From Micromonospora echinofusca (GTDB lineage: Bacteria; Actinomycetota; Actinomycetes; Mycobacteriales; Micromonosporaceae): a stretch of DNA of 64,000 nt. The DNA lies in NCBI RefSeq assembly GCF_900091445.1, contig NZ_LT607733.1, forward strand, positions 806,001 to 870,000. Reading direction: 5' to 3'. Positions 18,743-26,075 of this stretch are shown one piece after another. Each line of letters starts with the position of its first letter. The stretch's first letter is position 1. The position numbers and the translations under genes were made by a program. The notes below the pieces were generated by a model, which was not told the origin of the DNA, searched no databases, and saw only the letters and a list, made by a program, of their open reading frames with translations.

Positions 18743-19300
18743 TCAGCCGAGCCGCAGGTGCAGGTCGCGCAGCAACGCGATCTCGGCGAGGTGGTGGATG
18801 GCCTCCCGGTTTATGTGCAGCACGAGCGTCGCCAGCGACCGGTCCGCGTAGGGTCCCTCCGCCGGACCGCACGGCCGGGCCAGGCCCTCGCGGCCCAGGC
18901 CGCGAACCCCGGCCATCCACCGGTCGTACGCCTCGTCGAGCTGCGCCAGCGCCGTGTCGGCGGTGCCGGCGTACGCGAAGGAGCCGTAGTCCACCGGGGG
19001 ACCACCGAAGTGGGCGGCGACGCGTGCGCCGAACACCCCCACGACGAGGTGCCCGATCCGCCAGGCGATCGTGGTGACGGGCGCGGGATCGGGCTGCGGC
19101 ATCGCGAACTCGATCAGATGATCGCCCTGCCCGACCGCCATCGGGGCGGTGCTGCGCCCGCGCGGCCGTACGCCCCAGGTGTCGGGGACGGGCTCCCAGT
19201 GGTATTCGGCGTCGGTCATCCCGTCGAGGCGCGGGCGGGCCTGCCGCTGCCAGTGCCAGTCGAGCTGTTCGAGCAGCTCACCGTTCCAGTCGAGCTCCAT
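18743..19300 (-). CDS. DinB-family protein
   Basis: A 185-residue four-helix-bundle protein of the DinB/YfiT type. Metal-binding histidines are seen in WRIGHLV (about residue 82) and in the C-terminal REAIHHLAEIALLRDL. Actinomycete members include mycothiol-dependent transferases; without the MDMPI signature no substrate can be stated. It is transcribed toward the septum-formation gene with 85 bases between. Confidence 0.85.
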   Translation of the reverse strand: MELDWNGELLEQLDWHWQRQARPRLDGMTDAEYHWEPVPDTWGVRPRGRSTAPMAVGQGDHLIEFAMPQPDPAPVTTIAWRIGHLVVGVFGARVAAHFGGPPVDYGSFAYAGTADTALAQLDEAYDRWMAGVRGLGREGLARPCGPAEGPYADRSLATLVLHINREAIHHLAEIALLRDLHLRLG

Positions 19301-19397
19301 GCCCCGACGCTACGCCCCACCACCGACGAGCCGCCGACTTTGGACGGTGGTGCTACCTTCGCGCCGTCGCCGTTCTCACCGCCGTCGGGAGCCCACC

Positions 19398-19994
19398 GTG
19401 ACGAAAAGGTACGTCGGCCTGCTCACTGTCGTCGCCGTGACGGCGTGCCTCGCCGTGGTCGGCACCCTCGGCGGCTGGTACCTGGCCGACCGCGGCGGAT
19501 CCGGGCGGGCCGACCCGACGCCGTCCGCGCGGGTCGCCGTCACCACCGGCGCCGTCGGCGGCCCGTCGACGGGATCCCCGGGTTCTCCAGCTGCCGGCGC
19601 GTCGCCGGGCTCCCCGGCTGCGGGTCGGACGTACCAGCTCGACCAGTTGGTTTACAGCCAGTCGGGCCTGACGGTCACGCTGGTCAGCGCGCAGACCACC
19701 GGCGGCAAGCTGCGGCTGAACCTGACGTACCGCAACGGCTCGCCGGTGCCGTGGCCGGTGAGCTGCCCGACCGCCGAGGTCGACCGGACGTCCTCGGAGA
19801 TCGTCCTGGCGGACGGCCGTACGGTGCGTCCCGACTCCACCTGGTGCACCACCACGCGGCCCGACGAGTCCTTCGCCATCGCGCCGGGGGAGCGGGTGGA
19901 GAGCTGGGGCGTGTTCCCGGTGGTGCCGGAGAGCGGCTCGTCCTTCGAGCTGACCTGGTACGACTTCCCGACCCTCGACGTCCGGCTCCGCTGA
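19398..19994 (+). CDS. Exported hypothetical protein
   Basis: A 198-residue protein with an N-terminal membrane/signal segment (KRYVGLLTVVAVTACLAVVG, residues 3-22), a Pro/Ser/Gly/Thr-rich linker to about residue 75 and a C-terminal beta-sandwich-like domain (TVTLVSAQTTGGKLRLNLTYRNGS), similar to DUF4352-like extracellular domains. Start GTG 19398 sits right before the signal segment. Convergent with the next gene, only seven bases between stops. Function unknown. Confidence 0.7.
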   Translation: MTKRYVGLLTVVAVTACLAVVGTLGGWYLADRGGSGRADPTPSARVAVTTGAVGGPSTGSPGSPAAGASPGSPAAGRTYQLDQLVYSQSGLTVTLVSAQTTGGKLRLNLTYRNGSPVPWPVSCPTAEVDRTSSEIVLADGRTVRPDSTWCTTTRPDESFAIAPGERVESWGVFPVVPESGSSFELTWYDFPTLDVRLR

Positions 19995-20001
19995 CGGCCT
20001 C

Positions 20002-20712
20002 CTACAGCACCACCGGGAGAGGCTCGACCCAGCAGCTCGCGACGTGGGGCTCGACCAGTCGCCTCGCCTCCTCGGCGTCCGCCTCGGTGAGGAAGACGCC
20101 CAGGTTGTCCCGGCGTCGGCGGCCGTCCTGCTCGGTCACCGCCGTGAGCAGGTGCACGCTGCGGTACCGCTCCCGTCGTACGCCCTCCGGCAGGCCCGTG
20201 AGGAACGCCTCCGCCACCTCCTGTGGCGAGGCCATGTCGAGCTCACCGCCGACTCCCAGGAGCGGCTTGACCGGCCACATCGGCAGGTACGGGCTGAACG
20301 TGTTGAAGAGCGAGGGTCGCAGGTCCGACAGTTCGCCCTCGCACCACCCCACGTTGACCGTGACCACGTAGCCCGTCGCCCCCTCGCCCTCCAGCACGAG
20401 CACCCGGGAGTTCCCGGAGCGGTGTTCGTCGTCCGAGAGGCCGCCGCGGATCCGCGCGGCCTCCTCCTCGGTTGCGCATCGGATCAGCAGACCGCGGTAC
20501 GCCGCCTCGATCCGTACCGCGTCGACCGGGTTGAACAGGACCTCGACCGTCGTCGGCAGGCGGCCGCCACCACCGGGCGACTGGTCCGCCCGCAGCAGCA
20601 ACTGCCCGTAGGTAGCCGAGTACGACCACAGCACGAACAGCCGGTCGCTGCGGAAGAGCTCGGCGCCTGGGCGGAAGTCCTCATCACGGGTGAGCCAGAC
20701 CTTCGACGTCAT
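20002..20712 (-). CDS. Hypothetical protein
   Basis: A 236-residue soluble protein with no motif I recognise. It begins MTSKVWLTRDEDFRPGAELF and contains SYSATYGQLLLRA and NVGWCEGELSDLRPSLFN; the pattern suggests a small alpha/beta immunity- or ligand-type domain, which I cannot name. ATG 20712 is preferred over a GTG 12 codons upstream. It ends seven bases from the convergent exported gene. Confidence 0.65.
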   Translation of the reverse strand: MTSKVWLTRDEDFRPGAELFRSDRLFVLWSYSATYGQLLLRADQSPGGGGRLPTTVEVLFNPVDAVRIEAAYRGLLIRCATEEEAARIRGGLSDDEHRSGNSRVLVLEGEGATGYVVTVNVGWCEGELSDLRPSLFNTFSPYLPMWPVKPLLGVGGELDMASPQEVAEAFLTGLPEGVRRERYRSVHLLTAVTEQDGRRRRDNLGVFLTEADAEEARRLVEPHVASCWVEPLPVVL

Positions 20713-20880
20713 CCGGTCACCTTCGGGCGCGGCGACGGCAGCCGTCAAGATCAGAAGTGTCCGGGCCCTTGCTCTCCGGCCTCACCGTGCGGAACCGGCC
20801 GATGGTGCGGGGCCGTCGGTCCGCGCCGTCGCCGAGCCGGCAGCGGCGCGGACCGACAGCCCGCTCGTCCACGGTGGCGG

Positions 20881-22113
20881 TCAGCCCGGCAGGGCCACCT
20901 GTGCCGGGGTCGACCGTTGGGTGGTCGTGCCGTCGCCGAGCTGCCCGAACGAGTTGTCGCCCCAGCACCACAGGCTGCCATCGGTGCGCATCGCGCAGGC
21001 GTGGTACGACGCGGCGAGGCTGTTCGCCCAGGTCGTGGCGCTACCGACCCGGGTCGGGGTCGACCGGTGGGTGGTGGTGCCGTCGCCGAGCTGCCCGGAC
21101 GCGTTGTTGCCCCAGCACCACAGACTGCCGTCGGTGCGCGTCGCGCACGACGAGTCGATGCCCGTCTCGACCCTCGCCCAGGTGGTGGCCGTGCCGACCT
21201 GCAGTGGGGTGGTCTGGAAGCCGACGCCCCCACCCACCTGGCCGTACCCGTTCTCGCCCCAGCACCACAGCGTCCCGTCGGCGCGAACCGCGCAGGTGTG
21301 CACGTACCCGGCCGTCACGCCGGTCCACGTGGTCGCGGTGCCCACCTGCGTCGGTGTCGCCCGGTAGTCCCGGATGCCGAGACCGAGCTGCCCGTCCGAA
21401 CTGCTGCCCCAGCACCACAGGGTCCCGTCGGCGCGGGTGGCGCAGGTGTGCGCGTACCCGGTCGTGACGCTCGCCCAGGTGGTCGCCGTGCCGACCTGCA
21501 CCGGGGCGGTCGCCAGATAGGGGGTCACGCCGGTGCCGAGCTGCCCGTGGCGGTTCGAGCCCCAGCACCACAGGGTGCCGGTGGTCTGGACCGCACAGGT
21601 GTGGTTGGCGGCGGTGCTGACGCTGGCCCAGGAGGTGCCGTCGCCGATCCGTACGGGGCTGGTCCGCTTCGTGGTCGTGCCGTCGCCGAGCTGCCCGTTG
21701 TGGTTGCTGCCCCAGCACCACAGCGTTCCGTCCGCGCGTACCCCGCAGGTGGTGCTCATGCTGGCGTCGATACGCGCCCAGGTGGCGGCGTCGCCGATCC
21801 GGACCGGAGCGGTCCGTTGCGTGGTGGTGCCGTCGCCGAGCTGGCCGTAGAAGTTGTTGCCCCAGCACCAGAGCGCGTCATCCGCGCGGATCGCACAGGT
21901 GTGCAGATCGCCTGCGGCGACCCGGGACACCGGCCCGGCGGCGAGCGATGCGTTCGGCGTGCCCCGGTCGGCAGAGCCGGCGCTCGCCGTGGCCGCACCC
22001 GCCGTGAGCCCGATGGCGAGCACGGTGATCCCCACAGAGGCCGCTGCCGCGGCGGCAGTTCGGGCTGCCCGCCGCCATCGCGTCCGTAGCCGCCCCTCCC
22101 GATGTTCGTTCAT
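20881..22113 (-). CDS. Secreted seven-repeat RCC1-like beta-propeller protein
   Basis: A 410-residue protein. Residues about 14-45 form a signal peptide ([22 protein letters not shown]). The remainder consists of seven repeats of about 48-50 residues, each with [22 protein letters not shown], then a TxRxxPxxVG and TTW segment. Seven RCC1 repeats make a closed propeller. Each repeat carries a conserved cysteine pair (TC ... WCWG), suggesting a disulfide per blade, consistent with secretion. Bacterial RCC1 proteins usually bind partners or polymers; no catalytic site is evident. Confidence 0.9.
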   Translation of the reverse strand: MNEHREGRLRTRWRRAARTAAAAAASVGITVLAIGLTAGAATASAGSADRGTPNASLAAGPVSRVAAGDLHTCAIRADDALWCWGNNFYGQLGDGTTTQRTAPVRIGDAATWARIDASMSTTCGVRADGTLWCWGSNHNGQLGDGTTTKRTSPVRIGDGTSWASVSTAANHTCAVQTTGTLWCWGSNRHGQLGTGVTPYLATAPVQVGTATTWASVTTGYAHTCATRADGTLWCWGSSSDGQLGLGIRDYRATPTQVGTATTWTGVTAGYVHTCAVRADGTLWCWGENGYGQVGGGVGFQTTPLQVGTATTWARVETGIDSSCATRTDGSLWCWGNNASGQLGDGTTTHRSTPTRVGSATTWANSLAASYHACAMRTDGSLWCWGDNSFGQLGDGTTTQRSTPAQVALPG

Positions 22114-22359
22114 GGTCTGTCCTCCTCGACATCGTCGTTTCGTACGGTGGAGGCGGCGCTGCCCCGACAGGTCGCCCAGCGACCCGTCACTTCACATCGA
22201 TGAAACGCTACATTGACGTACGTCAGTTCTGCTGAGGTCTCTGCCGATCGACCACTCCTTGGACGCCCGGCGCCCGGTGGGGCAGTGGCGGAGGGCGTCG
22301 AGCGGGTGCCGGAGCCGGTCGAGCGGATCGTCGGTCCCCTGGCTGACAGGCGCTGGGTC
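22114..22359. other. Intergenic stretch next to element, no gene seen
   Basis: Between the RCC1 start and the transposase remnant. An open plus-strand frame from 22213 leads into the transposase end, but its first ~49 codons do not look like transposase. The AT-richer patch 22195-22230 may be the promoter region of the RCC1 gene. Confidence 0.4.
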
Positions 22360-22449
22360 CGCGGCGTCGAGTCCTCACGCCGACTCGGGCGGCACCGGTG
22401 GGTGATCGAGCGGCCCTTCGCCTGGTTCACCGGCGACCGCCGCTGGTAA
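22360..22449 (+). pseudogene. IS5-type transposase C-terminal remnant
   Basis: About 30 codons encode RGVESSRRLGRHRWVIERPF and AWFTGDRRW before a stop. This is the C-terminal signature of IS5-group DDE transposases (the final catalytic Glu lies in the WVIER motif). The catalytic Asp residues and the rest of the gene are missing and the end is cut short after the GDRRW residues, so it cannot be active. It abuts the left end of the integrated element by 30 bases, on the side that originally lay downstream of tRNA-Arg. Confidence 0.7.
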
Positions 22450-22479
22450 GAAGTAGCAGGTCAAGCCTGCTGTGTGAGA

Positions 22480-22522
22480 GTGCGCCCGGCAGGATTCGAA
22501 CCTGCGGCCTTGGGATTAGAAG
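22480..22522. repeat. Left attachment core (43-bp direct repeat)
   Basis: Identical to 33344-33386. Contains the 3' half of tRNA-Arg from the anticodon loop to the discriminator base on the minus strand. Outside the repeat the sequence reads GAG, so this displaced copy has no encoded CCA. Confidence 0.93.
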
Positions 22523-22606
22523 AAGATCGCGGATGGCTGGTCGGGTGGCTGCGCACCTGGTCAGCCCGTCCGTCGTTGTCGGGTGGCGTCGGCGTCAGTC
22601 GGTGGT

Positions 22607-22629
22607 CTTGGCTGTACGGATGGCTGTAC
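22607..22629. promoter_or_regulatory. Candidate integrase arm-type site, left
   Basis: Two copies of TGGCTGTAC spaced 12 bases apart, in a 23-bp segment matching 33262-33284 at 22 of 23 positions and in the same orientation. It lies 85 bases inside the left core. A second half-palindrome GGCTGTACAGCC overlaps its right end. Confidence 0.55.
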
Positions 22630-22662
22630 AGCCAGAGTCGTTGCAAGCGTCTGCCAGTCTCG

Positions 22663-23139
22663 ATGGCTATGGAAGCGACCGCCATCCTCGCCGGCCTCGG
22701 TCTCGTCACCACCATGGCCGCTCCACTGCTGGCATCCTGGTTTACGCACCGTCGAGGGCGTGAAGCGCGGTTGCGTGACCTACGCATCCAGCTCTTCATC
22801 GACGTTGGAGAGTATCTGGAGGAGTCGTCACGTCGACTGGAGGCGGTGACAGAGTTCTACCCAACGTCCGGATCGTCAGGGCCAAAGAACTTGGTGCACC
22901 CGACACTCCTGACTGCAAGGGTGGATCTATTGGCGTCTGGATCGGTACGCGAGGCTTGGCGAGACTTCGTGAAGACTGAGGACCATCTCTCCTGGGAGTG
23001 GCAAGAGAATCCCGACGTCAACTCGGAGGGCCACCCTTACATACCGGATTCGAGACCTGTGGTCGCCACGTCGCGGGAATCGGTGGAGGCGCTGAGGAAG
23101 GCACTACGCGACGCCATGAAGAACCCGGACAAGCGCTGA
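22663..23139 (+). CDS. AICE cargo: membrane-anchored hypothetical protein
   Basis: A 158-residue protein with one N-terminal membrane segment (AILAGLGLVTTMAAPLLASW, about residues 6-25) followed by RRGREARLRDLRIQLFIDVG, a cytoplasmic helical, charged domain. This layout occurs in unknown actinomycete proteins carried on mobile elements. The open frame extends upstream to 22474 but that part is a translation of the att core, so I start at ATG 22663 (22669 is equally possible; neither has a clear ribosome site). Lower GC than the chromosome. Function unknown. Confidence 0.6.
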   Translation: MAMEATAILAGLGLVTTMAAPLLASWFTHRRGREARLRDLRIQLFIDVGEYLEESSRRLEAVTEFYPTSGSSGPKNLVHPTLLTARVDLLASGSVREAWRDFVKTEDHLSWEWQENPDVNSEGHPYIPDSRPVVATSRESVEALRKALRDAMKNPDKR

Positions 23140-23219
23140 GGCTCTTTCATGCAGATGCCTGCGGAACGTCTGTCCGGTGCTGCCTTACTCCGTAGCGCCA
23201 CGAGATCGGTGCCGACATC

Positions 23220-23789
23220 ATGGGCCCTATGAGCGATCTGTACGTCGTGCGGTTCGGTGATGAGCCGGAGAGTGGCCCCCCGCCTGAGGACGATGAGGAC
23301 GGCACCGATGTCAAGACCACCTTTGCGCACTTCGGCCTGACCTACTACCGAGCCTGCGTGCTGGAACACCAGGTGGTCAACATGCTGGCCTTCTCACGGC
23401 TTCTGGAAGCTGAGGCCGAAGCGAGGAGGCTCCTCAACGATCCTTGGGATGAGCACTTCAAGGAGACCTTGGGGCGGCTGGTTCGTCGCTTCACACAGCA
23501 GGCGCAGGGCAACCCGCAGCTTGTAGACGACCTGGCTGAGGCAGTGCGGTTGCGGAACCACCTCGCCCATGCCTTCTGGAGGGAACGCGCAGAGGACTTC
23601 TGTTCCGACGCGGGGCGAGCTGACATGATCGCCTTCCTCAAAGAGGCCCGGGATCTCTTCATCTCGGTTGATGAACGACTCACCGAGCTGGCGGAAGCGC
23701 AGCGGAGGCGTGCGGGCATCACCCAGGAGCTAATGGAGCAGCACTACCAGACGATGCTGGCGCGAGCTGAGGCAAGGGACCAAAGCTGA
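23220..23789 (+). CDS. AICE cargo: HEPN-motif protein, putative RNase
   Basis: A 189-residue helical protein. The segment LAEAVRLRNHLAHAFWRERA (about residues 108-127) contains RNHLAH, an exact match to the HEPN catalytic motif RNxxxH that marks many toxin, abortive-infection and Cas-type RNases. It is embedded in long amphipathic helices as expected for the fold. A charged acidic N-terminus (residues 10-30) precedes it. No ribosome site is clear at ATG 23220 or 23229. No antitoxin is adjacent; instead a highly foldable non-coding segment starts 42 bases after the stop. RNase or defence function is inference from the motif. Confidence 0.6.
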   Translation: MGPMSDLYVVRFGDEPESGPPPEDDEDGTDVKTTFAHFGLTYYRACVLEHQVVNMLAFSRLLEAEAEARRLLNDPWDEHFKETLGRLVRRFTQQAQGNPQLVDDLAEAVRLRNHLAHAFWRERAEDFCSDAGRADMIAFLKEARDLFISVDERLTELAEAQRRRAGITQELMEQHYQTMLARAEARDQS

Positions 23790-23830
23790 GCGGGCAGCCG
23801 CCCTGACGGAACGGTGGTCGCCACTCTGCC

Positions 23831-23966
23831 CCCATCCCCCGGATAGGTGCCAAGGACTGCGTCGCCTGGTCGGGGTCAAGGGTGGCCGTAGGCCATCGGC
23901 GTGCCGACGCATAGCGCCCTTGACGCCGGGCAGGTGGCGTAGAGAATCGGGCATCCGGGGGATGGG
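23831..23966 (+). ncRNA. Candidate structured RNA or replication/transfer structure
   Basis: This 136-base segment folds almost completely. Outer stem: 14 perfect pairs (23831-23844 with 23953-23966). Middle stem: 23857-23868 pairs with 23931-23942 through 12 pairs including three G-U wobbles, extended by 23870-23873 with 23926-23929. Inner stem: GTCAAGGG (23875-23882) with CCCTTGAC (23917-23924). It encloses three contiguous hairpins with no unpaired bases between them: TGGCC-GTA-GGCCA, TCGGC-GT-GCCGA, CGC-ATA-GCG. The wobbles pair only in plus-strand RNA. No coding frame fits. It may alternatively be a single-strand or transfer origin structure. Confidence 0.5.
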
Positions 23967-24277
23967 TCACGCCCTGGTCCTCGTCGTCATCGAACCGCGG
24001 GCGGTACCCGAGAGACTTCGGAGGCAAGCAGCTCCGCTGCGCGGCAGCCGATCGCCCCAACCTCGACGGGCGTAACCCCGACGGCGATCGTCCCGCCTTA
24101 GCCCTTCATGCCCTTGCTGGTTCCGTCAGCGTGGCCGGCCGGCCCGGCCGATGCCGGCCGAAGGTCGCCAGCAGGCCGGGGCCGGGCCGGCGCGGCCCGC
24201 TTGCGGGCCGCCTTGATCTAATAGAGCGCAATTCGGCAGTGTTGTGAGGCGTCGCTGTGTCCCGTCGCCGTGCAGCG
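23967..24277. other. Non-coding stretch with further inverted repeats
   Basis: Between the structured segment and the PP2C gene end. It holds an 8-bp repeat CGATCGCC/GGCGATCG around 24049-24088 and dense GGCCGG-rich palindromes from 24130 to 24211. No convincing gene. A minus-strand open frame at 23719-24060 overlaps the HEPN gene and is rejected. Confidence 0.45.
24192..24211 (-). terminator. Hairpin downstream of PP2C gene
   Basis: Perfect 8-bp stem GCGGCCCG/CGGGCCGC with CTTG loop, 67 bases beyond the PP2C stop on the minus strand, inside a run of GC palindromes. No T run. Confidence 0.5.
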
Positions 24278-25105
24278 TTATCGGCGGTTGAACTCGATGA
24301 CTGCTAGGGCCTTGTCGTCGTGGCGTTTGCTTCGCGGCCATTGGTTGCCGTTCGGGTCTTCGGCTTCGGTGTCGTGGACCAGGTCGACGAGTAGGGCGGG
24401 GTCAGCTAGTGCCATGTCGACGGCGGTTCTCCATTCGGCAGGCTGCCCGTAGCGGTCCACGCCCGCTGAAACGCCGTCGGTCATCATCAGGATGGCAGTC
24501 AGGTCCTGGATGTCCCAGCGGTCCCGCATGGCGTGGGCGGCTGCTTCGGGTGTGGCCTCGGCAATCCAGTAGCCACCTGGCTGGTTGCGCTGGGTGCGTT
24601 CGGCGTTGGTGAGGTTGCGCCACTGGTCGGCGTCATCGAATCCGAAGCCTGGGCCTGCTCGGTTCAGTTGTTGGCGCTGGTAACGGGCGACTTGCCGTAG
24701 CCGGTCGTCGCGTACCTGGCGTAGTTCACCGTCGTGAGTTAGCGCGATGACGGGGCTGTCGCCGAGTACCAGGATGTCGATGCTGTCGCTGTCCCACCGA
24801 GCGATGCTGACGGTGGTCGACGGGGCGGCGCCCGCTCGTAGGTCATGGCGCTTCATTACCGACGTGATGGCGTCCGTCAGAAGCTGGTCTAGGTCGTCGC
24901 CGGATTGGTGGAGTCGTTCAGCAATTTCACGGCCCAGGGTGTCGGCCAGCCAACCGCCGTCGCGGTCGCTTGCGTCTGGTTGTGATGCGCCGTCGAGCAC
25001 AACGGCGGCGTTGTCGGTGGTGAAAATGCGGTCTTCGCTGGGGCGGTCGGGGCCGCGTCGTTGTGCAGTTCGGATGGTGGCTAGTCGTGGACTCTTGGGG
25101 CGCAC
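24278..25105 (-). CDS. PP2C-like protein phosphatase
   Basis: A 275-residue protein with the metal-dependent Ser/Thr phosphatase pattern: SEDR (about residue 23), VVLDGAS (about 36-42), a central VLGDSPVIAL, MMTDGVSAG (about 208-216) and HDDKALAVIEF at the C-terminus. These supply the metal-binding acidic residues. No membrane or regulatory domain. The GTG start at 25105 overlaps the end of the HTH gene by 25 bases, so the pair is one transcript. Phosphatases of this kind with a dedicated regulator suggest a signalling module carried by the element; substrate unknown. Confidence 0.8.
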   Translation of the reverse strand: MRPKSPRLATIRTAQRRGPDRPSEDRIFTTDNAAVVLDGASQPDASDRDGGWLADTLGREIAERLHQSGDDLDQLLTDAITSVMKRHDLRAGAAPSTTVSIARWDSDSIDILVLGDSPVIALTHDGELRQVRDDRLRQVARYQRQQLNRAGPGFGFDDADQWRNLTNAERTQRNQPGGYWIAEATPEAAAHAMRDRWDIQDLTAILMMTDGVSAGVDRYGQPAEWRTAVDMALADPALLVDLVHDTEAEDPNGNQWPRSKRHDDKALAVIEFNRR

Positions 25106-25923
25106 AGTGGTTCGCTCCTTGTCACCGTTTCGCCGTCGTGGTCGCTGGCGACGACCATCGAGAACGGGCGCGTACCGACTTGGGCGTAAAGGTCTGGGAG
25201 GTTGCGCGCGAGGTAGTCGACCGCGCCGACGGAGCCCAGTGCGTGAACCCCGGCGATCACGACGAACGTTGGTCCGTTGCCTGGCAGCGAGAGCCGCGCG
25301 ACGTAGGCCACGTCAGACCATCGCTGCGTGGTCTTGTCGTCCATGGGTGACTCGTACACCCGGCTGCCGTCACGCTCACGGATAGTCCACTTCCCCGACT
25401 GATCAGGCTCGAACATGAGATAGGGATCGGTACTGATGGCCTCAGCGGTCACCGGTGAGGACTTGGGGCCGCAGATGGCGGCAGCATCGTTCCGTGGCTG
25501 CCACCGGCCGTCCGGTGGGATCCGGAACTGCTCAACGTGAAAGGACAGGTCGGTCAACAGCTTGGAAAGTCGCTCGGCGGCGCGGGTGTCCTCGGATGAG
25601 ATGACAGGAAGGGCGCGGCCGGGCAGCTGCCGCAGTGGCACCGCGACGGTTACCGGTCCGACGCCGAAGAAGGCTCGCTCTGCCGGCGGTGCGGTTTGGC
25701 GGATCTGGGTGATGCGGCCCCGCGTGAGGCCCAGCTCGGCCGCGATCCTGCTGTAGGAGATGCCTCGCTCTGCGGCCGCGCGGTTGATCGCCTCCTTGCG
25801 GAGCCTCGCGAGTTCAACGGACCGCTGTTGATACAGGGCGATCAGCTCGCTGGCGAGCTTCGCCTGACGCAACGGGTCGGGCTCGCTGCGCACGTGTTCG
25901 AACTGGTCAACGGGCTCGCTCAC
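25081..25923 (-). CDS. HTH regulator with unrecognised C-terminal sensor-like domain
   Basis: A 280-residue protein. An N-terminal helical part leads to a sigma-70-region-4/Xre-like HTH, ISYSRIAAELGLTRGRITQI (about residues 55-74). The C-terminal ~190 residues are an alpha/beta domain with AAICGPKSSPVTAEAI, SDVAYVARLSLPGNGPTFVVI and a GVHALGSVGAVDYLA segment, which I recognise as a recurring domain but cannot name. A TAAACT hexamer lies exactly at -12 to -7 of the GTG start and no ribosome site stands apart from it, so a leaderless transcript is likely. Divergent from pra; candidate repressor of the operator pair between them. Confidence 0.7.
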   Translation of the reverse strand: MSEPVDQFEHVRSEPDPLRQAKLASELIALYQQRSVELARLRKEAINRAAAERGISYSRIAAELGLTRGRITQIRQTAPPAERAFFGVGPVTVAVPLRQLPGRALPVISSEDTRAAERLSKLLTDLSFHVEQFRIPPDGRWQPRNDAAAICGPKSSPVTAEAISTDPYLMFEPDQSGKWTIRERDGSRVYESPMDDKTTQRWSDVAYVARLSLPGNGPTFVVIAGVHALGSVGAVDYLARNLPDLYAQVGTRPFSMVVASDHDGETVTRSEPLCAPRVHD

Positions 25924-25929
25924 TCCCGC

Positions 25930-25935
25930 AGTTTA
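25930..25935 (-). promoter_or_regulatory. -10 box of a likely leaderless promoter
   Basis: TAAACT on the minus strand, six bases before the GTG of the HTH gene, the spacing expected if transcription starts on the start codon. No good -35 box is visible. Confidence 0.45.
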
Positions 25936-25942
25936 GAGCCCC

Positions 25943-25970
25943 TTGACAGTCGCGGCGCGGATGCTAATCT
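25943..25970 (+). promoter_or_regulatory. Promoter of the pra-led AICE operon
   Basis: TTGACA (25943-25948), 16-base spacer, TAATCT (25965-25970) with an extended TG two bases before. This is the best sigma-70-type match in the window. Transcription should start near 25977, about 100 bases before the pra start. Confidence 0.7.
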
Positions 25971-25977
25971 GCTTACA

Positions 25978-26026
25978 CCCCCTAAACACATCGAACGGAT
26001 CTCGTCGAAGGTAGGTGTTTAGGGGG
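25978..26026. promoter_or_regulatory. Paired operator: CCCCCTAAACAC inverted repeat
   Basis: CCCCCTAAACAC (25978-25989) and its exact inverse GTGTTTAGGGGG (26015-26026), centres 37 bases apart. The first half covers the expected start of the pra transcript. Typical of a repressor bound at two half-sites or two separate operators between divergent genes. Confidence 0.6.
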
Positions 26027-26075
26027 GATAAGCAGCGCCGCCGGCGATGTGGCGGCAGAGACGAGAGGCAAGGGC

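Noticed and set aside
22474..22662. N-terminal extension of the first AICE gene
   Set aside because: It translates the att core (RPAGFEPAALGLE-like peptide, a familiar tRNA read-through artefact), so the gene is started at 22663.
23719..24060. Minus-strand 113-codon frame over the structured segment
   Set aside because: Overlaps the HEPN gene, poor codon usage, and the underlying DNA is explained by nested inverted repeats.
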